A stretch of DNA of 11,867 nucleotides from Candidatus Thalassarchaeaceae archaeon (GTDB lineage: Archaea; Thermoplasmatota; Poseidoniia; Poseidoniales; Thalassarchaeaceae). Location: NCBI GenBank assembly GCA_013329905.1, contig DUJH01000005.1:1-11867 (forward strand), written 5' to 3'. How positions within the stretch are numbered: the stretch's first letter is position 1; each line of letters starts with the position of its first letter. Shown in pieces: positions 6,532 through 11,867 of the stretch. Both the position numbers and the translations under genes were made by a program. The notes beneath the pieces were generated by a model that did not search any database, had not been told where the DNA came from, and saw only the letters and a list, made by a program, of their open reading frames with translations.

Positions 6532-6843
6532 ATGGAATACGTATATGCTGCAATGCTTCTGCACTCCGCAGAGAAGGAAATCGATGAAAACGGTGTGAGC
6601 TCAGTTCTGAGCGCCGCTGGTGTGGATGTTGACGGTGCCCGTGTAAAGGCGCTCGTCACTTCGCTCGGCGATGTTGACATCGGTGAGGCAATGGCGACTG
6701 CGGTCGCTGCGCCCGTCGCCGCTGCCCCAGCTTCTGCTGGCGGCGCTGCCGACGCTCCTGCTGCTGAGGAAGCTCCAGCTGAGGAAGAGGAAGAGGAAGA
6801 CGACGCCGCTGGCTTCGAAGGACTCGGATCTCTCTTCGGTTGA
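6532..6843 (+). CDS. rpl12: Ribosomal protein P1 (archaeal L12)
   Basis: A 103-residue acidic stalk protein. Residues 1-60 are the helical dimerisation domain that begins MEYVYAAMLLHSAEKEI, the archaeal P1 hallmark. An alanine/proline-rich flexible hinge (about 60-85) and an acidic tail ending GFEGLGSLFG follow, matching the P0 tail. Dimers of this protein bind the P0 spine and bring aEF2, aEF1A and other GTPases to the ribosome. It is not related in fold to bacterial L7/L12. It lies 18 bases after P0 with its own ribosome binding site, allowing the higher expression needed for several copies per ribosome. It is the last gene of the operon; a hairpin follows at 6877. Confidence 0.95.
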   Translation: MEYVYAAMLLHSAEKEIDENGVSSVLSAAGVDVDGARVKALVTSLGDVDIGEAMATAVAAPVAAAPASAGGAADAPAAEEAPAEEEEEEDDAAGFEGLGSLFG

Positions 6844-6876
6844 AGAGCGAAGTAAGCAAGAACACTACCCTGCAAA

Positions 6877-6891
6877 CACCGCCTAGCGGTG
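6877..6891 (+). terminator. Perfect hairpin after P1/L12
   Basis: CACCGC, loop CTA, GCGGTG: a 6-bp perfect stem 33 bases past the last ribosomal gene of the operon. No U-tract follows. Confidence 0.35.
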
Positions 6892-6980
6892 GCTATCAGG
6901 ACGTGCGGACGCTGGCCGCTCTAACAGGCGGATGCCGCGGGACAGCTCACCCTTCCCTCGTTCAGGCCTCACGATACGCG

Positions 6981-7005
6981 CACCAACCGCTAAGGGCGAT
7001 TGGTG
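6981..7005 (+). other. Hairpin just upstream of the 174-residue gene
   Basis: CACCAA (6981-6986) pairs with TTGGTG (7000-7005). Inside, one C/A mismatch is followed by CGC pairing with GCG around a 5-base TAAGG loop. It ends 12 bases before ATG 7018 and may affect that gene's translation or mark a 3' end. The rest of the 174-base gap holds no recognisable gene. Confidence 0.3.
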
Positions 7006-7017
7006 TGACCCCTTGGC

Positions 7018-7542
7018 ATGGTCGGGCGTCTGCTTGAGATTCCTGTCTCGGTGACGCCAACCGATGCCATCCGCGCTCTGAGATTAGTCGGAGAGTCGCG
7101 CGGATGGTCTATGCGTCGCTTGGAAGAGTCTCGTATGGTGCATCGTTTCGCCATCATAATGCCACTTTCACGGATGACACGAGTCCTCGGCATCGAGGTG
7201 CTCGAGGGATCGGCTCGTGGGCTGAGCCTGCGAACTTGGTCGAATGTCCCTGGCTCAGCTGGCAGGATCACTTGGATCTCAATTGAAATTCCGCCTCATC
7301 TCGAAGGAGATGAGTGGAAAGCTATTCTCGATGAATGGAGTTCTCTACTTCCCCGATGTCCATGGCAATGGACATTCGGGGAAAGGTCGATCATCGGCTT
7401 CCTATTACCCGAATACCGAAGATCTCGCGTCCACTTTGGACGCGAAGGAATCGACGTTAAACAATGGACCGAAAAACCCACGAAAGAGGTTGATTCAGCA
7501 CTCACCAAGAGAGTGATTTCGAAGGTCTCCGAAGAGGAATGA
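7018..7542 (+). CDS. Protein of unknown function, 174 residues
   Basis: I do not recognise this family. The product is soluble, with no signal peptide or transmembrane segment, and is rich in Arg and Trp (seven Trp). Predictable features are alternating strand and helix: LLEIPVSV, then a helix TPTDAIRALRLVGESRG, a strand MVHRFAIIM, then ITWISIEIP, a helix GDEWKAILDEWSSLL and a strand SIIGFLLPEYR. This suggests a compact alpha/beta domain and a charged C-terminal tail ending KVSEEE. ATG 7018 is the first start; only a weak GGTG lies upstream. It sits between the ribosomal operon and a membrane-anchored protein, both on the same strand, with hairpins on either side, so it may be its own transcription unit. 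The open frame of 174 codons on the strand of its neighbours supports a real gene. Confidence 0.6.
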   Translation: MVGRLLEIPVSVTPTDAIRALRLVGESRGWSMRRLEESRMVHRFAIIMPLSRMTRVLGIEVLEGSARGLSLRTWSNVPGSAGRITWISIEIPPHLEGDEWKAILDEWSSLLPRCPWQWTFGERSIIGFLLPEYRRSRVHFGREGIDVKQWTEKPTKEVDSALTKRVISKVSEEE

Positions 7543-7567
7543 GGCCACTTTCGAGTTCCTCTGACTC

Positions 7568-7581
7568 AAGCCCGTAGGCTT
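7568..7581 (+). terminator. Hairpin after the 174-residue gene
   Basis: AAGCC, loop CGTA, GGCTT: a 5-bp perfect stem 25 bases after the stop. It is short and without a U-tract; it belongs to the same pattern as the other intergenic hairpins. Confidence 0.3.
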
Positions 7582-7606
7582 CTTGATAGGCTATTGCAGG
7601 TACCCA

Positions 7607-8290
7607 ATGGCGAGCGAGATGGATTTTGAGAGCCTGATCGATACCCCGCGTAAGCAGGCTATGCTCGGGATTTCAATCGCCTTCATGATCGTCTTTCCAC
7701 TCTACTTCCAAGTCATGCCGAGCCTCATCGATGATGACCTCTTGGCTTCCCCATCAGGCGGAGGGGCTCATGGAGGATGGGTCGTTACGTTCAACGAGGT
7801 TTCCATCGAGATGAGTGAATCGGTAAACCTCGGCGACGGCGATTCCCACGACTCTTTCTTCGACGTCGAGAGTGAACTTTTCATCGGTTATGTCGAAGTT
7901 TCTGTGACTTGCAACGATAATGACGACCCTGGACCGGGGTTCTCGGATTCAGTCGATGGCACGAGCGATGTTTCTGGGGTCGACGGTGTGGAGGATGATC
8001 AGAGTGACTCAGGGACTTGTGGTGGAGGCAATTCGGGCTTCACCATGCGTTGGGATGTGACGAGCAATTACACCGGTGAGTCATACCAGATCGATGATGC
8101 CAGCGAGGGTGATATTCGCGCCCAGTGGAGCGATGGCGGATTTGGACGCGGAACTTGGGCGCTGACGATTACTGCTGATATCAGCGCCCCGCCAGGAATC
8201 GGTGGTTTTGTCGATAGTGACGAGGATTACGATATCACTTGGACGGCTGTTACTTACGAGGTCGTGCTCGAGCCTATCGTCGATTTGTGA
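7607..8290 (+). CDS. Membrane-anchored, acidic extracytoplasmic protein of unknown function
   Basis: A 227-residue protein from ATG 7607 (AGGT five bases before; an upstream TTG at 7583 is less likely). An N-terminal cytoplasmic stretch with PRKQ is followed by one hydrophobic helix at about 19-40. The remainder, about 185 residues, is expected outside the cell by the positive-inside rule. That part is very acidic and rich in Asp, Ser and Gly. It appears to be made of beta strands: WVVTFNEVSIEM, FIGYVEVSV, FTMRWDV, GTWALTITADI and YDITWTAVTYEVVL. Only two cysteines are present outside, Cys102 and Cys138, and they bracket an Asp/Ser/Gly-rich loop, so a disulfide is plausible. An NYT sequon lies at 154-156. 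A beta-sandwich binding domain is possible, but I recognise no family. It converges with the YchF gene, with only 5 bases between stops. Confidence 0.65.
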   Translation: MASEMDFESLIDTPRKQAMLGISIAFMIVFPLYFQVMPSLIDDDLLASPSGGGAHGGWVVTFNEVSIEMSESVNLGDGDSHDSFFDVESELFIGYVEVSVTCNDNDDPGPGFSDSVDGTSDVSGVDGVEDDQSDSGTCGGGNSGFTMRWDVTSNYTGESYQIDDASEGDIRAQWSDGGFGRGTWALTITADISAPPGIGGFVDSDEDYDITWTAVTYEVVLEPIVDL

Positions 8291-8295
8291 ATAGC

Positions 8296-9579
8296 TCAAG
8301 ACTTGGCGTGAATTCGGATTACATCGCCATTTTGGACTTCGTGCTCAGCACCAATAACACGACCACTGCGCGCATCAGTAGCGCGAATGAAGCCGTCTCC
8401 CAAGTCGCTGTGAACCGCGTAGGCTAGTCCTTTCGCCGTGGTTCCTTCTGGTATCAAAATCGCATCGGGCAGGATGTTACCTTCGCCATCGACCCAATGA
8501 GTCTCATCCTGCACAGGATATGCAACTCGTCGGTCGAGTCTATCGAAGACTATGTCACCGACGAGACCGACTAATCCACCACCAGACCATTTCGAGAGCG
8601 ATTCGCCGATCGAGGACAGCGCCATTCGCTGGGCCTCGGAGAGTTTTGCTTCACCCTCTGCACTGATGCTGAATCCGCCACCGGGCCGGTGCTCGATGAG
8701 GCCGGCAACACTTGCCCTGCTAAGAGCGAGTTCGGCTTCAGCGCTGGTCGGGACGAGGATTCCTCCTGCTGATTCGACGAGTTCGGCTAGATCATCCCAC
8801 ACTCCATCATTGGCTCGGTCGGCTTTGTTAGCAGCCACACATATTGGGAATAGGGCGGCTCTAACCGTCTTCGCAAGTGTGGTCAACTCTGCTTCACCCC
8901 ATGACCAAGGCACTCCGGCATCGGGGTACTTCGAGCCTACCGCTGCGATTCCAGCAGTAACATGTAATTCACTAGCACCAATGCCACTCAATTGATCGTG
9001 AAGATAGGTAACGAGGGCTTTCTCACCCTCGGATTGAACACGGCGAGCGCCGCGCTGCCAACTCGATTCGATGATACCTCGAATCCATGCATCCAGCTCG
9101 CCGAGCAGGAATTTGTGCTCCTCGACTGGATCAGAACCACCCTCGCCAACCGGATTGCCCTCAAGATCGGTCGAACCGGAGACATCGACAACTTGGATTA
9201 GCGCATCACAGCGTGCGAGATCGGAGAGGAATTGATTGCCTCGACCACGCCCCTCGTGAGCGCCGGGAACCAGTCCGGCCACATCGACGAGAATCACTGG
9301 AACCAATCGATTGTGGCCTACACAAGAACCTGTGTTTGGTGTGCAAATGCTACCCCCTCGAGGGTCATCAGAAGTCGTTTTCTCAAGCCTTCCATCCGCC
9401 TCACGTTTAGCACGTAGAGCCGAGCAGGCACACGGTTCTCTCAGTGGAATCCACGATACACCGACATTCGGATCGATGGTTGTGAAAGGGTAATTCGCGA
9501 TGTCAACAGTAGTCTGCGTCAGGGCAGAGAATGTCGTGGACTTACCCACATTTGGCTTGCCGACCAGTCCAATCCTCAT
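8296..9579 (-). CDS. YchF/Obg-related P-loop GTPase with C-terminal TGS domain
   Basis: A 427-residue protein from ATG 9579-9577. The G1 loop GKPNVGKST is at 7-15, followed by NYPFTTIDPN (29-38). G3 is DVAGLVPGAHEGRGRGNQFL at 99-118, typical of the YchF/OLA1 branch, and G4 NKAD is at 251-254. The last 75 residues form a TGS domain (DAILIPEGTTAKGLAYAVHSDL, ending NGDVIRIHAKS). Archaeal members carry a cysteine cluster CxC...C(x6)C between G2 and G3. It is kept here as Cys50, Cys52, Cys79 and Cys86, but the middle is about 20 residues longer than in the archaeal proteins I recall, so a metal site is possible. The family binds ribosomes and hydrolyses ATP or GTP; NKAD favours GTP. GAGGGA precedes the start by six bases. 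It lies 70 bases after the oxidase-like gene on the same strand. Confidence 0.88.
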   Translation of the reverse strand: MRIGLVGKPNVGKSTTFSALTQTTVDIANYPFTTIDPNVGVSWIPLREPCACSALRAKREADGRLEKTTSDDPRGGSICTPNTGSCVGHNRLVPVILVDVAGLVPGAHEGRGRGNQFLSDLARCDALIQVVDVSGSTDLEGNPVGEGGSDPVEEHKFLLGELDAWIRGIIESSWQRGARRVQSEGEKALVTYLHDQLSGIGASELHVTAGIAAVGSKYPDAGVPWSWGEAELTTLAKTVRAALFPICVAANKADRANDGVWDDLAELVESAGGILVPTSAEAELALSRASVAGLIEHRPGGGFSISAEGEAKLSEAQRMALSSIGESLSKWSGGGLVGLVGDIVFDRLDRRVAYPVQDETHWVDGEGNILPDAILIPEGTTAKGLAYAVHSDLGDGFIRATDARSGRVIGAEHEVQNGDVIRIHAKS

Positions 9580-9649
9580 GTCATCCCTCGCTTGCAACAA
9601 GGAGACTTACCCCTCAACTTGACGGTCGGACCTTCCGGAATCAACCTGC

Positions 9650-11314
9650 TCAAAGGTCGGTCGCCGAACCAGCCTCGTCCGATTCGCCGACCGGCACGAC
9701 CACGGTGTCCATTCCAGCACCTGAGCCCAAGATTCGAGCCACCGTCGTCGCCGAAGCAAGATTGTAACTATCCACCTGGATGCTTGAAGCGCCCTCACTA
9801 CCCTCACCAACGATGGCTCCACGGAACAGTCCGCTGACCATGTTCAGGCAGTGCAAAATCATTGCAATTACTACGAAGTAGAAAATGACCGAGCCTGCCA
9901 CAGCCAATTCGTGAGCCAAACTCGATGGGTCAAGAACGCCAGCGTCGAGCAGAGCCATATCGATGGCGTTCGAGGTCAGAGTAACCATCAATCCCAGTAG
10001 CACGCCGCCCGACATCAGCCAGAAAGCGGTACGGGCACGGTTAGCAGAAGCCAACTGGCGGCCAGTAATCGATGGATACAGAGCTAGAGCCGCGCCGAAG
10101 TTCAGCGGTACTAAGACAGCCCAACGGCCCATTTCATCGATGGTTCCAGCGAGGCCCGTTAGAGCATCTGTCCCGGAGACTGAGTCAGTCTGAACAAACA
10201 AAGCGCCAACGAAGACAGGAATCATCGCCATAACTCCGAGATTCATCTCGGCTAAGCCTGCCATATTTGGGTTGGCGCCAGAAGAATTACCGCCGCGCAT
10301 CGTCAGCATTGCATTGGCGCAGAAGGCGATCACTGGAATTGCAGCCAACGCTAGCAAGAAGCTTGAGACGACCATGTCGCTCTGCCCCATCGCCATCTCG
10401 CCAGCATCGAGTCCGAAGAGGTCTGCAACCAGCGAGCCGTCACGAGATCCTAGAGGCTGGAGAGTGAACAAGCCGCCGAATAGAGTAGCGCCGACTAGCG
10501 AACGCGACCACAGAGCATTACCGCTCGCCACACTCGTAGCATAGAGCACCACACCAGCGGTCGAGAGGAAGAAGAATCCACCAGATTGAATTCGATACAT
10601 CAACCACTGGCCATCGCCATCGGTGATAGCGCCGGTGGCAATTCCAGCAATCAGGTTGAACGATTCAGACATTAATCCGAAGAGAATCAACCAAGCTGGT
10701 AAAGAGACGGAACCCGAGCGGTTCGCGAGTGTCAGTAGTTGGTTGATGACGATTGCAGTAATAGCCAGAATATGGATGCCTGTGCCGATAACGAGAACCT
10801 TGATTCCCAAAATCACAGGGTCGTGCGAGCCGATGATCATCACGACAACCGACCCTGAGTAAAGGAAGGAGACGAGGGTACCGTTGCGCTCACTCGCCAA
10901 ATCAGTGCCTAGCAACTTGGGCAGAATGTGCAGACCGCAGCCGATAATCGCCATCGAGACACCGCCGAAGGCAGTCACAGCCTTGCCGGTAGCAGCCAGT
11001 GTCTCGGCAGTCGGGTCGTATCCCCAAGCACCGAGTGAATGCAAAGCAGTAGGGTCGTGGGCAAGCCAAAAACCCTCGAAGGTGAACAGCCCACCGAGCA
11101 TTAGCCACAGGGCTGACTGAACAATCCATGCTCGTGCTGCAGAGCCTGAACGACCCTCGACTAATTCGATTCCAGGGCCGAGGGCTTTCTCGAGCATGAA
11201 CATCCCCATGCTACGGGCGACGTCGGAGAAAATCCACAGTCCACGGTGAACAAGGAGGAAGAAAATGAGGGCGCAAGCCCAGAAAACTGCTAAGGTTGAG
11301 AGTATCGAATCCAT
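9650..11314 (-). CDS. Multi-pass membrane protein resembling heme-copper oxidase subunit I but lacking the cofactor histidines
   Basis: A 554-residue, strongly hydrophobic protein with about 12 helices. Two stretches match fixed landmarks of oxidase subunit I. Residues 128-150 (LHILPKLLGTDLASERN, then SF) fit the helix III 'NYLVPLQIGARDxAFPRLNxLSFW' region. Residues 407-433 (GAALALYPSITGRQLAS, then FWL) fit the 'YYWFPKxxGRxLxExLxxxHFWL' region after helix X. Counting back from the two prolines, the positions of the first heme histidine and of the HxH pair hold T109 or neighbours and I392/E394. The HPEVY position reads RIQSG (241-245) and the HH position lies in FTLQPLG. No histidine is left at any ligand site, so electron transfer to oxygen is not expected. 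Other histidines (23, 86, 92, 129, 164, 181, 468, 488) lie elsewhere. The alignment was done by eye. It is downstream of and coupled to a two-helix membrane protein. Confidence 0.6.
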   Translation of the reverse strand: MDSILSTLAVFWACALIFFLLVHRGLWIFSDVARSMGMFMLEKALGPGIELVEGRSGSAARAWIVQSALWLMLGGLFTFEGFWLAHDPTALHSLGAWGYDPTAETLAATGKAVTAFGGVSMAIIGCGLHILPKLLGTDLASERNGTLVSFLYSGSVVVMIIGSHDPVILGIKVLVIGTGIHILAITAIVINQLLTLANRSGSVSLPAWLILFGLMSESFNLIAGIATGAITDGDGQWLMYRIQSGGFFFLSTAGVVLYATSVASGNALWSRSLVGATLFGGLFTLQPLGSRDGSLVADLFGLDAGEMAMGQSDMVVSSFLLALAAIPVIAFCANAMLTMRGGNSSGANPNMAGLAEMNLGVMAMIPVFVGALFVQTDSVSGTDALTGLAGTIDEMGRWAVLVPLNFGAALALYPSITGRQLASANRARTAFWLMSGGVLLGLMVTLTSNAIDMALLDAGVLDPSSLAHELAVAGSVIFYFVVIAMILHCLNMVSGLFRGAIVGEGSEGASSIQVDSYNLASATTVARILGSGAGMDTVVVPVGESDEAGSATDL

Positions 11315-11319
11315 CACAA

Positions 11320-11326
11320 TCACCTC
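11320..11326 (-). promoter_or_regulatory. Ribosome binding site of the oxidase-like gene
   Basis: GAGGTGA on the minus strand, five bases before ATG 11314. It overlaps the end of the upstream small gene and selects this ATG over the in-frame start at 11323, which lies inside the site. Confidence 0.75.
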
Positions 11327-11582
11327 ACTCGCGAGTGGCCTCCGTGATCATCGTAGCCAGAATCGCAAAGATTCCAAACATTGCTCCGAGGATGAAAAAC
11401 CAAATTCCGCCGGTAAGTGCACCGAAGGTTTCGAAGTCGGAAATCACGGGGTAATTCTGACCTGGGTAGAGGATGCTGAAGACCACCATGAAGATTAGAG
11501 CAGAGACTAATGCTCCGACTAATATCACCCTTGAAGCCGCAGGTTCGTTGTCGCCTTGTAGAAATCCGTCGTCATTTGCCAT
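11325..11582 (-). CDS. Small two-helix membrane protein of unknown function
   Basis: An 85-residue protein from ATG 11582-11580. A polar N-terminus (about 1-19) is followed by two hydrophobic helices at about 20-42 and 57-78. They are joined by a loop with YPGQNYPVISDFETFG; the C-terminus is MITEATRE. I recognise no family. Its stop codon lies next to the ribosome binding site of the oxidase-like gene, so the two are coupled, and a role as partner subunit is likely. Small two- or three-helix proteins often accompany heme-copper oxidase subunit I, which makes the pairing suggestive, but no motif proves it. Only a weak GGTG precedes the start; it is the first gene of its unit, with a TATA-like TGCTTAA 57 bases upstream. 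Confidence 0.65.
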   Translation of the reverse strand: MANDDGFLQGDNEPAASRVILVGALVSALIFMVVFSILYPGQNYPVISDFETFGALTGGIWFFILGAMFGIFAILATMITEATRE

Positions 11583-11638
11583 CGAGACACCACTTACCCA
11601 CAATACTTCGTGGACGGGCTGACCACCATAGATTCCCC

Positions 11639-11644
11639 CTTAAG
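11639..11644 (-). promoter_or_regulatory. TATA-like box upstream of the minus-strand membrane operon
   Basis: CTTAAG in the minus-strand context TGCTTAAGGGGG, about 57 bases before ATG 11582. It resembles the TGCTTAAAGAGG box before secE. The consensus is weak and the assignment is tentative. Confidence 0.25.
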
Positions 11645-11652
11645 CATTGGGC

Positions 11653-11669
11653 GAGGGACGTAGTCCCTC
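11653..11669 (-). terminator. Perfect hairpin after the partial right-hand gene
   Basis: GAGGGAC, loop of 3, GTCCCTC: a 7-bp perfect stem starting 3 bases after the stop codon at 11673. The minus-strand loop is TAC. It separates that gene from the promoter of the next minus-strand unit. No U-tract follows. Confidence 0.4.
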
Positions 11670-11672
11670 ATC

Positions 11673-11867
11673 TTAGGGAGCCCGCATGAGGTCAACACGG
11701 TTGCCTCTGCGGTCGCGCCCTGACCCTAGTGGAGTAGGGAGTGTGAGATCTGAATTGATTTCTGCACTCCAGACGGCCTTGCAATCACATTCGAGGCCTT
11801 TGAATTCGGCTAGATTTCGGGAGACTGAGTAGCGTTCTATTGCGGCGACCACGTGCTCATCGCAATT
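11673..11867 (-). CDS. C-terminal end of an unknown minus-strand gene
   Basis: A frame open from the right window edge for 64 codons ends at TAA 11675-11673; the other two minus frames close within 30 bases of the edge. The product ends with GLECDCKAVWSAEI, then LTLPTPLGSGRDRRGN and VDLMRAP. A CxC pair and the charged GRDRRGNR stretch are the only notable marks, and I cannot name the family from this tail. It lies on the same strand as the following membrane operon, separated by a hairpin and a TATA-like box. The hairpin directly after the stop supports a true gene end. Confidence 0.55.
   Translation of the reverse strand, partial: NCDEHVVAAIERYSVSRNLAEFKGLECDCKAVWSAEINSDLTLPTPLGSGRDRRGNRVDLMRAP

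Noticed and set aside
5952..6875. Long open minus-strand frame (307 codons) opposite P0 and P1
   Set aside because: Its product is a low-complexity Ser/Ala run produced by reading the acidic and alanine-rich tails of P0 and P1 backwards; both genes on the plus strand are certain.
6892..6990. Possible tRNA or other structured RNA in the gap after P1 (a GTTCA and a later ACCA)
   Set aside because: The would-be T-stem arms do not pair and no cloverleaf can be drawn; short stems exist but no known RNA family.
8552..8995. Plus-strand open frame of 147 codons within the YchF region
   Set aside because: It is the reverse of the YchF C-terminal half, whose NKAD and TGS features are clear.
1..11867. 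Mobile elements, CRISPR arrays or phage genes
   Set aside because: No spaced direct repeats, transposase motifs or integrase signatures were seen; gene content and order are those of a core chromosome region.

Overview
The window reads as ordinary archaeal chromosome, most likely from a marine planktonic Thermoplasmatota lineage such as Marine Group II/III (Poseidoniia-like). The archaeal assignment rests on the gene content: ftsZ followed by secE, spt5, L11, L1, P0 and P1/L12 in one direction, an AK6/Fap7-type kinase, an archaetidylinositol-phosphate-synthase-type CDP-alcohol transferase, and a YchF-family GTPase with the archaeal cysteine cluster. The lineage is an inference from overall style (acidic proteins, moderate GC, short gaps); no rRNA gene is present to prove it. 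I see no CRISPR array, insertion sequence, tRNA or phage gene.

Layout. Bases 1-626 (minus) hold the N-terminal part of a CAX-type Ca2+/H+ antiporter, divergent from a plus-strand pair: an AK6-type kinase (677-1246) overlapping by one base a CDP-alcohol phosphatidyltransferase (1246-1926). Then comes the cell-division and information-processing block: FtsZ (2005-3123), SecE (3252-3518), Spt5 (3529-4428), L11 (4515-4793), L1 (4847-5491), P0/L10 (5488-6513) and P1/L12 (6532-6843). Two plus-strand genes of unknown function follow: a 174-residue protein and a 227-residue membrane-anchored acidic protein. A convergent minus-strand unit fills most of the rest, transcribed from right to left: an 85-residue two-helix membrane protein (11325-11582), a 554-residue multi-pass protein resembling subunit I of heme-copper oxidases (9650-11314), and a YchF-type GTPase (8296-9579). 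The last 195 bases hold the C-terminus of another minus-strand gene.

How the genes work together. SecE is the small subunit of the protein-conducting channel, Spt5 is the RNA polymerase elongation factor, and L11/L1/P0/P1 build the L1 stalk and the GTPase-associated stalk of the large ribosomal subunit. Several genes inside operons carry the same strong ribosome binding site (GAGGTGA, 4-5 bases before ATG), which fixes their starts. The L1 gene is preceded by a hairpin that resembles the known ribosomal L1 binding fold and overlaps its ribosome binding site, suggesting autoregulation.

Four points stand out. (1) L11 is reduced to its rRNA-binding C-terminal domain. (2) Spt5 carries an N-terminal Nudix-like domain whose Nudix box is degenerate. 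(3) The oxidase-like protein keeps oxidase subunit I landmarks but appears to lack all the heme and copper histidines, and it is paired with a small membrane protein. (4) There is a candidate L1 autoregulatory hairpin. Perfect short hairpins without U-tracts recur after gene ends.
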